DNA of 64,000 bases from Pseudomonadota bacterium (GTDB lineage Bacteria; Pseudomonadota; Alphaproteobacteria; Sphingomonadales; Sphingomonadaceae), in contig JAFAFE010000005.1 in NCBI GenBank assembly GCA_023423655.1, positions 310,001 to 374,000 of the forward strand. The letters are read 5' to 3'. The stretch's first letter is position 1. Each line of letters starts with the position of its first letter. The notes under the pieces were generated by a model that was not told the origin of the DNA, searched no databases, and was given only the letters and a program-made list of their open reading frames with translations. Positions 54,092 through 63,409 of this stretch are shown here, one piece after another. The translations under genes and the position numbers were made by a program.

Positions 54092-54808
54092 ATGAGCGCG
54101 ATAAAATTGGAAGCTGGCTGGAAAGACGCATTACAGGCACAGTTTGACGCGCCTTATATGGCGGCGCTGCGCCAATTCCTTGTCGATGAACGCGCCCAGG
54201 GCCGCCGCATTTTCCCCAAGGCAAGTGAATGGTTTCGTGCGCTCGATCTCACCCCGCCCGACAAGGTGCGCGTGGTGATTTTGGGGCAGGATCCCTATCA
54301 TGGTGTGGGGCAAGCGCATGGCTTGTGCTTTTCGGTGCAGCCGGGCGTCAAGCCGCCGCCCTCGCTCGTCAATATCTATAAGGAATTGAAAAGCGATCTG
54401 GGCATCACCCCGCCTACGCACGGCTTTCTCGAACATTGGGCGGAGCAAGGCGTGTTGTTGCTGAACAGCGTGCTGACCGTCGAAATGGGCAAGGCCGCAT
54501 CGCATCAAGGGCGCGGCTGGGAAAAATTCACCGACGCGATTATTGCTGCTATCAATGCGCGCAAGGAACCGGTCGTGTTCCTGCTATGGGGCAATTATGC
54601 GCAGAAAAAAGCCGCGTTCGTTGACAGCATCGACAAAGGCGGGCCACATCTGGTGCTCAAATCCGCGCACCCCTCCCCGCTCTCGGCCCATAACGGCTTT
54701 TTGGGCTGCAAACATTTCAGCCAGACCAATGCGTTCCTCGAAAGCCACGGATTAGCGCCGATCGACTGGACACTCCCCGATTTGACCGAGCAGCAAAATT
54801 TGCTGTGA
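54092..54808 (+). CDS. ung: Uracil-DNA glycosylase, family 1
   Basis: The 238-residue repair enzyme removes uracil from DNA. Motif A VVILGQDPYHGVGQAHGLCF contains the catalytic Asp; motif B HPSPLSAHNGFLGCKHFSQT contains the catalytic His region. Length and motif spacing are normal. The ATG at 54092 has only a weak GGGG before it. Confidence 0.97.
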   Translation: MSAIKLEAGWKDALQAQFDAPYMAALRQFLVDERAQGRRIFPKASEWFRALDLTPPDKVRVVILGQDPYHGVGQAHGLCFSVQPGVKPPPSLVNIYKELKSDLGITPPTHGFLEHWAEQGVLLLNSVLTVEMGKAASHQGRGWEKFTDAIIAAINARKEPVVFLLWGNYAQKKAAFVDSIDKGGPHLVLKSAHPSPLSAHNGFLGCKHFSQTNAFLESHGLAPIDWTLPDLTEQQNLL

Positions 54809-55045
54809 GGACGGGCTTGCGAATCTGGCCTATCACATTTTAGCTGCGCTCCCTTTAAAGGATCAATGTTCATATTATTTGGCAGAACAAGATGCCTTTG
54901 CAAGGATAAGGGGAGCTTTGCCGAAAATGTCTCGAGAATCAACACGGTGACCGCCGCCGCTTTCATTCCGAATCAGCGGTAAACTCCACCCCTGAACGTC
55001 AGGAGAAAGGCTATGGCGCTGAGCGCGTGGTCGCCAGCCGTGCTT

Positions 55046-56245
55046 TTACGCGAAAGCGGCTTTGAGCTGTTCGGTAAGATCGGTCTTTTCCCACGGGAAC
55101 AGATCGCCTTCGGGCTGCCGTCCGAAATGGCCGTAAGCGGCGGTCTTTTTATAGATGGGCTTGTTGAGGCCCAGATGGGTGCGGATGCCCTTGGGGGTGA
55201 GTTTCACCAAGGTCGGCAACACATCTTCCAGCTTGCGTTCCGAAACCGTGCCGGTGTCGTGCGTATCGACATAGAGCGAGAGCGGTTCGGCAACGCCGAT
55301 GGCATAGCTCAACTGGATCGTGCAACGGCGTGCAAGACCCGCTGCAACGATATTCTTGGCAAGATAGCGGCTCACATACGCCGCCGAACGGTCCACCTTG
55401 GTCGGGTCTTTGCCCGAAAAAGCACCGCCACCATGCGGGGCTGCGCCGCCATAAGTGTCGACGATGATCTTGCGGCCGGTCAGGCCCGCATCGCCATCGG
55501 GACCACCGATTTCAAAGCAGCCCGTGGGGTTCACATAAAGTTCGGTCTTGTCGTCGAACCAGCCGTCGGGAAGCACGTCCCGGACAACGCCTTTCACATA
55601 ATCGGTGATTTTGGCTTGGCCGTCCGCGTCCGAAAAATCCGCGCCATGTTGGGTCGAGACCACTACGGCTTTCGCGCGCACCGGCTTTTCGTCCACATAT
55701 TCAAGCGTCACCTGGCTCTTGGCGTCCGGTTCCAGAAACGGCGCTGCGCCCGAATGGCGGTCAGCGGCAAGACGTTCGAGGATTTTATGGCTGTAATGCA
55801 AGGTTGCAGGCATGAGGTCGGGGGTTTCGTCCGACGCATAGCCGAACATGATGCCCTGATCGCCAGCGCCTTCATCCTTGTTGCCGCTTTCGTCAACGCC
55901 TTGCGCGATATGTTCCGACTGGGCGTGGAGATGGTTGGAAAATTCCAGATTTTCCCAGTGGAAACCGCTTTGTTCATAGCCGATTTCCTTAACCGTATCG
56001 CGCACAGCCTTTTCGATTTCGGCGAGCGCGCCATCTACCCACGCGCCATTTTCAAACACGCCCTTGCAGCGGATTTCTCCGGCCAGAACGACGCGGTTGG
56101 TGGTGGTCAAGGTTTCGCACGCCACGCGCGCTTCGGGGTCTTTCGACAGGAAAAGATCGACAATCGCGTCGCTGATCTGGTCAGCGACCTTGTCGGGATG
56201 GCCTTCGGAAACGGATTCGGAGGTAAACAGAAAATGTTCGCGCAT
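55046..56245 (-). CDS. metK: S-adenosylmethionine synthetase
   Basis: The 399-residue enzyme makes SAM from methionine and ATP. It has SVSEGHPDKVADQISDAIVD, GAGDQGIMFGYASDETPDLM and GAFSGKDPTKVDRSAAYVSR, the family signatures. The gene lies downstream of lnt, and a strong 8-bp inverted repeat before it suggests methionine-cycle regulation. Confidence 0.98.
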   Translation of the reverse strand: MREHFLFTSESVSEGHPDKVADQISDAIVDLFLSKDPEARVACETLTTTNRVVLAGEIRCKGVFENGAWVDGALAEIEKAVRDTVKEIGYEQSGFHWENLEFSNHLHAQSEHIAQGVDESGNKDEGAGDQGIMFGYASDETPDLMPATLHYSHKILERLAADRHSGAAPFLEPDAKSQVTLEYVDEKPVRAKAVVVSTQHGADFSDADGQAKITDYVKGVVRDVLPDGWFDDKTELYVNPTGCFEIGGPDGDAGLTGRKIIVDTYGGAAPHGGGAFSGKDPTKVDRSAAYVSRYLAKNIVAAGLARRCTIQLSYAIGVAEPLSLYVDTHDTGTVSERKLEDVLPTLVKLTPKGIRTHLGLNKPIYKKTAAYGHFGRQPEGDLFPWEKTDLTEQLKAAFA

Positions 56246-56289
56246 GGTTGGTCCAGTCTTTGCTGTATCTGCGGGTTTAAGAAAAAGCG

Positions 56290-56307
56290 TATAAAGAAAT
56301 CTTTATA
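56290..56307 (-). promoter_or_regulatory. A/T-rich palindromic operator before metK
   Basis: TATAAAGA-AA-TCTTTATA is a perfect 8-bp inverted repeat 45-62 bases before the metK start. From memory, A/T-rich palindromes of this type precede metK in Alphaproteobacteria and are bound by ArsR-family SahR/SamR-like regulators; that link is unverified here. Confidence 0.55.
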
Positions 56308-56321
56308 TCTTGGGAGGCCCT

Positions 56322-57917
56322 TTAGCCGGAACGGGGCCTGCGGGCAAGGGCCAAGCCCACAAGAATAAGTATCAGGCCCAATGCCACGGATATGGCATTG
56401 CCGTAACGGGCGAAGAAGGTCGGGGCTTTGGCGGGCGGTATAGCCGCGTCAATGCGTCCGGCGTCGCCTTGCGGGATGGTGGCCACGACCTTGCCGTCGG
56501 CGTCGATGATGCTACTGATGCCCGTGGGCGTCACGCGGACGAAAGGCAGCCCCTCTTCAATCGCGCGCAGACGGGCTTGGGCATGATGTTGCGACGGCCC
56601 CCACGCGCCGAACCATGCGTCATTGGAGGGCGAAAAGACAAAGGCGGGGCGATTGGCCTTATCGACCACTTGGCCGGAAAAAATCAGTTCATAGCAAATG
56701 ATGAGGCCGACCTTGCCAAAGCGCCCTGTGTCGATGGTGGCGGGCCCTGCCCCCGGCTGGAATTCGAGATCCCCCGGCGCAAGGCGCGACAGGCCGAGCG
56801 GCGTCAGGAGCGAGCGCAACGGCAGATATTCGCCAAAGGGCAGCAAGTGGCTTTTGTCATACCGGTTATGAAGCTCCGCATTAGCGTCCATCATGAAGAT
56901 GCTGTTGCGCGCACCCACCGGCGCTCCGGCGGTGTTGAAATCAATTTTGAGTGCGCCCAGAAGGATGATGTCGTCCGGGTTCATCAAAGCGGTGATGCGT
57001 CGCCGCGTTTCGTCGGCAGGCTGGCGGTAATAATCCGCAGGATAGCCGGTTTCGAGATAGTCGGGGATAGATGCTTCGGTCCACAAAATGAGACGCGGTG
57101 CGCTATCCTTGGGCAATGTTTGCTGCGCGAGTTTGGCGAAATTGGCATCGGTCGCATTGCCCTCCCACTTATCCTCCTGCCCGACATTGGGCTGGACCAG
57201 CGTGACCTTCGGGCCGCTCGGCGGGCTGGGCGACGGGAGGCTCGCCCAGCCCGCCACCAGCAACAAGGCCGGATAAGCAAGCAATACCAAACCCGCGATC
57301 CAACGCCGCGACAGGAGCAGCCAAAGCGCACCCGCGACCAGCACCACAATCGCGCTCAGTCCATAGGTGCCGAACGATGCCGCCGCGCCCGCAATGCCCA
57401 TCGGCAACGCAACTTCGGACAGCGGATTCCACGCAAAACCGGTGAACAATGTCGCGCGCAACCATTCGAACAAGGTCCAGCTTCCCGCGAGCGCAACCAC
57501 CAGCGCGACCGGCTTTTTATGCCCGATGCGCCATGCGAGCAGGCTCGCAAAGCCGATATAACAGGCCATGAACAGCGACAGCAAAACCACCGCCATCCAG
57601 CCGAGCCAGGCGGGCATCGCGGCCTGATAGGTAAAGCTTTTGGCAATCCAGTTGAGGCCGACAGCAAAATGGCCGACGCCGAAAAGCCAGCCATAAAGAA
57701 AGGCGCTGCGCCCCGTGCGAATGTTTTCCAGATATACCAGTAAAAGGACAAGGCCGATAAGCGTCAGCGGCCACCAGAATAGAGGGGCCATGCCAAGCGC
57801 CGACAGTCCGCCCGCGACGAGCAGGATAAGCTTGACCGCCCAGGATGGCGGCATTGCCGTCAGATATTGGTCCAAGGTGCCCGCCTTAGTCTCCACCGGC
57901 CTGCTTCGCGCTTTCAT
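56322..57917 (-). CDS. lnt: Apolipoprotein N-acyltransferase Lnt
   Basis: The 531-residue inner-membrane enzyme adds the third acyl chain to lipoproteins. About six N-terminal helices are followed by a nitrilase-like domain with the catalytic triad in LWTEASIPDYL (Glu), YDKSHLLPFGEYLPLRSLL (Lys) and IICYELIFSGQV (Cys), and a C-terminal helix (AISVALGLILILVGLALA). GAGGGG lies just before the ATG. Several predicted lipoproteins in this window would be substrates. Confidence 0.95.
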   Translation of the reverse strand: MKARSRPVETKAGTLDQYLTAMPPSWAVKLILLVAGGLSALGMAPLFWWPLTLIGLVLLLVYLENIRTGRSAFLYGWLFGVGHFAVGLNWIAKSFTYQAAMPAWLGWMAVVLLSLFMACYIGFASLLAWRIGHKKPVALVVALAGSWTLFEWLRATLFTGFAWNPLSEVALPMGIAGAAASFGTYGLSAIVVLVAGALWLLLSRRWIAGLVLLAYPALLLVAGWASLPSPSPPSGPKVTLVQPNVGQEDKWEGNATDANFAKLAQQTLPKDSAPRLILWTEASIPDYLETGYPADYYRQPADETRRRITALMNPDDIILLGALKIDFNTAGAPVGARNSIFMMDANAELHNRYDKSHLLPFGEYLPLRSLLTPLGLSRLAPGDLEFQPGAGPATIDTGRFGKVGLIICYELIFSGQVVDKANRPAFVFSPSNDAWFGAWGPSQHHAQARLRAIEEGLPFVRVTPTGISSIIDADGKVVATIPQGDAGRIDAAIPPAKAPTFFARYGNAISVALGLILILVGLALARRPRSG

Positions 57918-57924
57918 AAGCCCC

Positions 57925-58431
57925 TCACCCGCTTTGCAAATCGGCGATGCGGCGGCGCTCTGCGGGCGGCACCAACCCTTCGCATACGCGCCAGAAACCT
58001 GTCACCGCATCCTGCCCCGCATCGCCATAAGCCGCCGCCATACGCGCGCGCATTTCGGCAAAGAGCCGCGCTTCAAGCGCCGTGCCTTCCTCGGTCAGCC
58101 GCACTTCCTTTTGCCGCCGGTCATTGCGTCCCGTGCGCATGGTGATGAGGTCTTTGGCCTCCAATTCCTTGATGACCCGCGACAGCGATTGCTTGGTAAT
58201 GCCGAGCAAAGCCAGCAAATCGGAAATCACAAGGCCGGGCTTGCGCGCCACAAAATAGAGCGCGCGCTGGTGGGCGCGGCCCAGCCCTTCTTTGGCGAGC
58301 ATGTCATCGAGCGCGCGGACAAGGTGGCTATGGCCGAAATAGAGCAGTTCGATGCCGCGCCGGACTTCGGCTTCGCGCAGGAAAAGCGCCGAGGCGGTCA
58401 TGCTATGCGCGGGATTATTCGGGTCAGCCAT
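57925..58431 (-). CDS. MarR-family transcriptional regulator
   Basis: About 168 residues from ATG MADPNNPAH; a longer frame 13 codons upstream is possible. The winged helix is clear: FVARKPGLVISDLLALLGIT, KQSLSRVIKELEAKDLITMR and RNDRRQKEVRLTEEGTALEA. It lies seven bases upstream of lnt on the same strand and is divergent from ilvE across a short gap, so it may control either. Confidence 0.88.
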   Translation of the reverse strand: MADPNNPAHSMTASALFLREAEVRRGIELLYFGHSHLVRALDDMLAKEGLGRAHQRALYFVARKPGLVISDLLALLGITKQSLSRVIKELEAKDLITMRTGRNDRRQKEVRLTEEGTALEARLFAEMRARMAAAYGDAGQDAVTGFWRVCEGLVPPAERRRIADLQSG

Positions 58432-58509
58432 GCTGTAGCGTCTCTTGCGCGGACGCGGTTGCTTTGGCAAGGGGTTCTTCTAACTCTCCCCTGCCACAAA
58501 GGTATAGTC

Positions 58510-59619
58510 ATGACATCCGCGCCCGAATTTATCGTTGAACCCCATCCCCATCCGGTCGATGCGGTCACGCGCGCGGCGATGATCGAAAATCCGGGCTTCG
58601 GCTCGGTCTTTACCGACCATATGGTGACGATCCGCTATACCGAAGGCCATGACGGCCCGTGGGGCGGCTGGCACAGCCCGACTATCGGCCCGCGCAAGGC
58701 GATCCCGCTCGATCCGGCCACCGCGGTCCTCCATTATGCACAGGAAATTTTTGAAGGGATGAAGGCCTATCGCCACGCCGATGGCCACATCGCCCTGTTC
58801 CGCCCCGAACAAAATGCGCAGCGGTTCAACCGTTCGGCAGCGCGGCTGGCCATGCCCGCGCTACCGGAAGAATTATTCCTCGCATCGATTGACGAAATCG
58901 TCCGCACCGACAAGGATTGGATGCCGTCGGCCGAAGGTGGTTCGCTTTATCTGCGTCCCTTCATGTTTGCGAGCGAAGCCTTTCTGGGTGTGCGCCCCGC
59001 AAAGGAATATCTCTACATCGTCATCGTCTCGCCCGCCGGTGCCTATTTCAAAAGCGGTGCGCCTGCGGTCAAAATCTGGGTGAGCGAAGATTATTCGCGC
59101 GCGGGGCCGGGCGGCACGGGTGCGGCCAAATGCGGCGGCAATTATGCGGCAAGCCTCCTCCCCCAATCCGAAGCGATTGAACAAGGCTGCGATCAGGTCG
59201 TGTTCCTCGATGCCAAAGAGCATCGCTGGATTGACGAATTGGGCGGCATGAACCTGTTCTTCCTGTTCGACGATGGCCGGATGATTACCCCGCCTTTGGG
59301 CACCATCCTCCCCGGCATCACCCGCGATTCGATCATGCAGCTTGCGCGCGATGAAGGCATTTCCGTGTCGGAGGAACCCTATGCCATCGACCAGTGGGAG
59401 GCCGATGCCAAGAGCGGCAAGCTGGTCGAGGCGTTTGCTTGCGGAACGGCGGCGGTCGTAACACCGGTCGGCGAAGTGCGCGGGCGGCATCATAATTTCA
59501 CCATCGGGGCCGGGGGTCCGGGGCAGCTTACCGTCAAGCTGCGCGAAAAGCTCACTGGCATCCAGCGCGGCACTTTGCCCGACCCTTATGGCTGGGTCCG
59601 CACCGTCGCCGGGGTTTAA
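58510..59619 (+). CDS. ilvE: Branched-chain amino acid aminotransferase
   Basis: The 369-residue PLP enzyme of the type II BCAT group. It has FTDHMVTIRYTEGHDGPWGG, HYAQEIFEGMKAYRHADGHI, the PLP-lysine region TGAAKCGGNYAASLLPQSEA and GGMNLFFLFDDGRMITPPLG plus FACGTAAVVTPVGEV. It transfers amino groups in valine, leucine and isoleucine metabolism. The ATG MTSAPEFIV was chosen over the very long upstream frame, which lies antisense to marR and lnt. Confidence 0.95.
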   Translation: MTSAPEFIVEPHPHPVDAVTRAAMIENPGFGSVFTDHMVTIRYTEGHDGPWGGWHSPTIGPRKAIPLDPATAVLHYAQEIFEGMKAYRHADGHIALFRPEQNAQRFNRSAARLAMPALPEELFLASIDEIVRTDKDWMPSAEGGSLYLRPFMFASEAFLGVRPAKEYLYIVIVSPAGAYFKSGAPAVKIWVSEDYSRAGPGGTGAAKCGGNYAASLLPQSEAIEQGCDQVVFLDAKEHRWIDELGGMNLFFLFDDGRMITPPLGTILPGITRDSIMQLARDEGISVSEEPYAIDQWEADAKSGKLVEAFACGTAAVVTPVGEVRGRHHNFTIGAGGPGQLTVKLREKLTGIQRGTLPDPYGWVRTVAGV

Positions 59620-59745
59620 TACCAAGCGGGTGAGACATGAGGGGGATAAGCCAAAATTTGTGGTTTTCCCCCTTCCCATATCCAAAGCACGGCCTTATAG
59701 GGCGCGCTTCACCGGCTTTGGGTCATAATTCCAAAGCCTGCGCGT

Positions 59746-59820
59746 TGGGGCGTAGCCAAGCGGTAAGGCACCGGTTTTTGGTACCGGCATGCGGAGGTTC
59801 GAATCCTCCCGCCCCAGCCA
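59746..59820 (+). tRNA. tRNA-Gln (anticodon TTG)
   Basis: Full cloverleaf with acceptor TGGGGCG/CGCCCCA, D-arm TAGCCAAGCGGTAAGGC, anticodon stem CCGGT/ACCGG with loop TTTTGGT, T-arm GGAGGTTCGAATCCTCC and encoded GCCA end. The U1-A72 pair is typical of tRNA-Gln. Confidence 0.96.
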
Positions 59821-59871
59821 TCTCTCGACAAGTTTAAGCAAAGATTGTGCGGTCAAACTGCCGAACCGCCG

Positions 59872-59896
59872 CGCTCTCTGCGCCTCCGCGTGAACC
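59872..59896 (-). repeat. Dispersed GTTCACGCGGAGGCGCAGAG unit
   Basis: A short copy of the repeat found at 38693, 39025 and inside thiC, in the gap between tRNA-Gln and the DUF962 gene. Confidence 0.65.
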
Positions 59897-60099
59897 CTTC
59901 ACCCTTCCCGCCCTTGCCCGACAAAGGCGGCAAAGCGAGAAAAATTTGCAGTAAATCAGGCCTAACCGCCGTTACGGCAATAGTGACAGGCGCTCCCCCA
60001 TCGCATTGCGCCCGCTTATTCCGCCGATTCTCCGCTTGCCCCGCCCCCTTGTCGCTTATATCTTGTCAGGAAAGCCGCCATAGCGGAGAGGATCACATC

Positions 60100-60459
60100 A
60101 TGGCCGAGCGCCCGATCAAAAGTTTTGCCGAATTCTGGCCCTATTATCTGACCGAGCATCGCAGGCCCGCGACGCGCATGCTCCATTATATCGGCACGTC
60201 GCTGGTGGTCGCACTCGCGCTTTATTCGGTTGTAACCCGCCAGTTTAGCTGGCTGTGGGCAGTTCCTGTGGCGGGCTATTTCTTTGCATGGGTCGGCCAT
60301 TTCGGGGTGGAAAAGAACCGCCCCGCGACTTTCACCTATCCGCTCTGGTCCTTGGCGGCGGATTTCAAAATGTGGTTTTACTGGCTGACCGGACGGTTGG
60401 GGGGCGAACTGGTCAAAGCAGGCGTCGAACCTGCCCCTGCCCTTCCGCCCCAAGCCTGA
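60100..60459 (+). CDS. DUF962/Mpo1-like membrane protein
   Basis: The 119-residue protein has IKSFAEFWPYYLTEHRRPAT, RMLHYIGTSLVVALALYSVV and FFAWVGHFGVEKNRPATFTY, the DUF962/Mpo1 pattern with conserved His residues (EHRRP, LHYIG, GHFGVEKN). Yeast Mpo1 is an iron-dependent dioxygenase in fatty-acid alpha-oxidation; bacterial function is inferred. GGAGAGGA precedes the ATG. Confidence 0.85.
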   Translation: MAERPIKSFAEFWPYYLTEHRRPATRMLHYIGTSLVVALALYSVVTRQFSWLWAVPVAGYFFAWVGHFGVEKNRPATFTYPLWSLAADFKMWFYWLTGRLGGELVKAGVEPAPALPPQA

Positions 60460-60512
60460 ACCATATCCATCACCAGTGGCATCATCACAAGCATCACAGG
60501 ATAAACGATATT

Positions 60513-60854
60513 ATGCGGACCGTTACTGTTCCCGTTGCCCATAATCTGCCCAAAGAAGAAGTGCGGCAGCGGATGCAAGAGCGCATTGGCGGTCTTGGCA
60601 AACATCTGCCCACAGGCGCGACCGTCGAGCCTAGCTGGCCAAGCGAGGACCGTATGGCGCTCGCGATCAACGCGATGGGCCAGAATGTCAACGCGACACT
60701 GGATGTCGAAGACCGCGCGGTGCTGATTACCGTGCAACTCCCCGGTATGCTCGGCATGATGGGCGGGATGATTGAAGGCATGATCCAAAAGCAAGGCCCG
60801 AAACTGATCGGCATGAACAAGGATCGCGACGCGGACGGTAATCCACAGGGCTAA
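60513..60854 (+). CDS. Polyhydroxyalkanoic-acid-system family protein
   Basis: The 113-residue cytoplasmic protein starts MRTVTVPVAHNLPKEEVRQR and continues with MALAINAMGQNVNATLDVED and AVLITVQLPGMLGMMGGMIE, which matches the PHA_gran_rgn family. Its molecular role is not well established. AGGAT is about 12 bases upstream. Confidence 0.82.
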   Translation: MRTVTVPVAHNLPKEEVRQRMQERIGGLGKHLPTGATVEPSWPSEDRMALAINAMGQNVNATLDVEDRAVLITVQLPGMLGMMGGMIEGMIQKQGPKLIGMNKDRDADGNPQG

Positions 60855-60917
60855 CGCCCTTTCCCGCCACGGAACCCGCTTGGTGCCTGCCCGTTAGAGA
60901 CGGGAAGGAGACATAAT

Positions 60918-61109
60918 ATGCCAAGCGATGGCATCAACAAGGAAACGCCCGAAACCACCAAGGAGCAAGCGCGGCCCGATACTGCCGCTGCCAAGGCGCA
61001 GGAACGGGCGGAGAAGGTTGGCGGGCTTGCGAAGAATCCTCCCACCTGCAAGCGGGAGGGGTTAAGGCATCACCCCACCTTGCGCACGAAAACCGTGCCT
61101 GCCGAATAG
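60918..61109 (+). CDS. Small basic/hydrophilic protein, possibly extended at its 3' end
   Basis: A 63-residue frame with a very good ribosome site (GGGAAGGAGACATAAT before the ATG). The first part, MPSDGINKETPETTKEQARP through ERAEKVGGLAKNP, is hydrophilic and protein-like; the last 22 residues run through a CCTCCC/GGGAGG hairpin and into the end of the convergent KAS gene, and look like read-through of a lost stop. Confidence 0.45.
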   Translation: MPSDGINKETPETTKEQARPDTAAAKAQERAEKVGGLAKNPPTCKREGLRHHPTLRTKTVPAE

Positions 61110-62221
61110 CCTGCACCGAACGAGCAGATCACGCCGGTGTCGCCGCTTGCCAAGTCCGCATTGTGGAGGTGGAAAGCAATGATCGACCCCGCCGATGACG
61201 TATTGGCATAAGTGTCCAGCACCGTCGGGCTTTCGTCGGCGCTTGCTTCATGCCCCAACACGCGCTGGGCGATCAGGCGGTTCATGCCGGTATTGGCCTG
61301 ATGCAGCCATAATCGGCGCATATCGTCGGGCTGCAATTCCAGCCGCTCCATCTGATCCACAATCATTTGTGCGACCATCGGCACCACTTCCTTGAACACT
61401 TTGCGGCCCTCCTGAACGAACAGGCGATCATCCTTGGTGCCATTATCCGATGCGTCGGGCGCGCCTTCATAAGCGCGGTTCAGAAAGCCGAAATTGTTGC
61501 GGATATTATTGGAAAATTGCGTTTTGAGCTTTGTGCCCAAAATGTCCCAATGCTGCGGTGGCGCGATCACTTTATCTTCAACCAAGATAGCGGTCGCCAC
61601 ATCGCCGAAGATGAAATGGCTGTCACGGTCGCGCCAGTTCAAATGCCCCGAACAAATTTCCGGATTGATGACCAGCACCGATTTGGCATTGCCCGCGCGG
61701 ATATAATCGGCGGCGGTCTGGATGCCGAAGGTCGCGGACGAGCAAGCGACATTCATGTCGAAGCCGAAGCCCTCCTCGATACCGAGTGCAGCCTGTATTT
61801 CGACCGCAATCGCCGGATAGGGCCGCTCCATATTCGAACAAGCCACGATCACCGCATCAATATCCGCCGCATCGCGCCCCGCTTTGGCAAGCGCACCGCG
61901 CGCCGCCGCCACGCCGATTTCCGCCAATATGCTCAGCTCATCATTGCTGCGCGCGGGGATGCGCGGACACATGATAGCAGGATCCAAAATCGGCGCCTTG
62001 CTCATCACATAGCGCGATTGGATGCCGCTCGCCTTTTCGATAAATTCGACCGAGCTGGGCTGGAGCGCCTCGACCTTCCCTGCGGCAATCGCGTCGGCAT
62101 TGGCGCTATTATGAGCGTCCACAAAGCGGTTGAAGCTTTCGACCAACTCTTCGTTCGAAATGCTTTCGGGCGGTGTAAACAGGCCGGTTGCGGAAATAAC
62201 GGGGGTGGCGGGGGAGGTCAT
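61070..62221 (-). CDS. Beta-ketoacyl-ACP synthase III-like enzyme
   Basis: The 383-residue thiolase-fold protein has the active-site Cys in GFDMNVACSSATFG, His in RRLWLHQANTGMNRLI and Asn in DTYANTSSAGSIIAFHL, the KAS III triad. It is longer than housekeeping FabH (about 320), so it may be a FabH-like paralogue for other acyl chains or starter units. The ATG MTSPATPVI with GGAAAG was chosen over an ATG seven codons upstream. Confidence 0.88.
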   Translation of the reverse strand: MTSPATPVISATGLFTPPESISNEELVESFNRFVDAHNSANADAIAAGKVEALQPSSVEFIEKASGIQSRYVMSKAPILDPAIMCPRIPARSNDELSILAEIGVAAARGALAKAGRDAADIDAVIVACSNMERPYPAIAVEIQAALGIEEGFGFDMNVACSSATFGIQTAADYIRAGNAKSVLVINPEICSGHLNWRDRDSHFIFGDVATAILVEDKVIAPPQHWDILGTKLKTQFSNNIRNNFGFLNRAYEGAPDASDNGTKDDRLFVQEGRKVFKEVVPMVAQMIVDQMERLELQPDDMRRLWLHQANTGMNRLIAQRVLGHEASADESPTVLDTYANTSSAGSIIAFHLHNADLASGDTGVICSFGAGYSAGTVFVRKVG

Positions 62222-62460
62222 TATTTGCTTTCCATTTGCCAAATTGCGCCAAAATCGCAGAAAACTGTTGCTCCCTAGACACAGGGTAAAGCCCTTGCAA
62301 GCCGCAACTGGTGAACAGGAGTTGCATCACCCGATAACCGCTTGTTAACCATGGGCCACGCATAACAGGACTGTGGGCGGGGGCTTATGGACCTAAAGCG
62401 GCGGAACTGTCCGCACCATAGATAGCCCCGAGCGTCGCCCGCAGGATTGGAGGCCACGCG

Positions 62461-63012
62461 ATGACTATCGGTTCCAAACCCGCCAACGGAGATTTCGCCC
62501 TCGCCGAAATGCGCGAATTTGCGAATTTTCCGCCCGCCACCCAACGTTATATCCGCCGCTCGCTTGACGTCGGGCTGGAGCGCGACGATGCGCTGGCCCT
62601 GTGGTCGCGTGACGAGGTAGAGGCGACCAATATTCGCGTGCAGGCGAAAATCTACCGCCGCCTCAACGATTTGCGCGACATCATTCCCGAAGATAGCGGA
62701 CTGGCCGCGATTGAACCCTTTATGGCTCCGCTCATTACCTTGTCGGCTTTTGACTTGGGGCAGAACCGGCTGGGCAGTTTCGGGGCTTATCGCTTCCTTT
62801 ACGAACGGCTGCTCGGAGCCGCAGCACGGCCTTGGCTGCCCGCCGCTTTTTGTGCCGCAGCGGCGTTGCCGCATCTGCACCCCGAAAAGCGGCGCGAATT
62901 GCTCCAGTCGATCAGCGAGGCGGCGGCGACCGCACCCGGCTGGTCGTATCGCGAACCGGCTTTCTACCCGCATTGGGTCGAAAAAGTGGATGAGGCCAAG
63001 CCCGCGCATTGA
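62461..63012 (+). CDS. Hypothetical helical protein
   Basis: The 183-residue cytoplasmic protein is mostly helical (FPPATQRYIRRSLDVGLERD; DALALWSRDEVEATNIRVQA; FGAYRFLYERLLGAAARPWL). GGAGG lies eight bases before the ATG, so it is likely translated. No family recognised. Confidence 0.7.
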   Translation: MTIGSKPANGDFALAEMREFANFPPATQRYIRRSLDVGLERDDALALWSRDEVEATNIRVQAKIYRRLNDLRDIIPEDSGLAAIEPFMAPLITLSAFDLGQNRLGSFGAYRFLYERLLGAAARPWLPAAFCAAAALPHLHPEKRRELLQSISEAAATAPGWSYREPAFYPHWVEKVDEAKPAH

Positions 63013-63031
63013 GGCCGCCTCCCGCTAACCG

Positions 63032-63301
63032 TCAGGCAAGCTCTGCCGCGTCGGGATGTTTTTCAACATAGCCTGCGACAAAGGAACATGTCGGGATAAT
63101 CTTGCCGCCCTGCGCCTTCACATCGGCGAGCGCGCCCGCGACCAGTTTCGAGCCGATGCCGCGCCCGCCCAATTCGGGCGGCACCACCGTATGGTTGAAA
63201 TCCCACACATCGCCTTGGCGCACATAAGCGGCAAAAGCAGTGTGGCCATCAACGTCCATTTCATAGCGGCTCTTGGTTTCGTTATTGGTCACATCCATCA
63301 T
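63032..63301 (-). CDS. GNAT-like small N-acetyltransferase (YidJ/GCN5-related)
   Basis: The 89-residue protein has MDVDGHTAFAAYVRQGDVWD, FNHTVVPPELGGRGIGSKLV (acetyl-CoA loop GGRGIGS) and DVKAQGGKIIPTCSFVAGYV, matching the minimal GNAT family. The substrate is unknown. GGAG precedes the ATG-ATG start. Confidence 0.85.
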   Translation of the reverse strand: MMDVTNNETKSRYEMDVDGHTAFAAYVRQGDVWDFNHTVVPPELGGRGIGSKLVAGALADVKAQGGKIIPTCSFVAGYVEKHPDAAELA

Positions 63302-63409
63302 TAAAACTCCTGAATAATTTCCTTTTCAACCGCTTGGGCGGACAAGGGTTCCGACAGGGTGGTTCCGACAGGCTGGTTCAGATGCAATGCCCGTCAGGTG
63401 AAATGCCCT

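Noticed and set aside
55013..56368. Plus-strand frame of about 450 residues antisense to metK
   Set aside because: Shadow of a high-GC coding sequence; metK is unambiguous.
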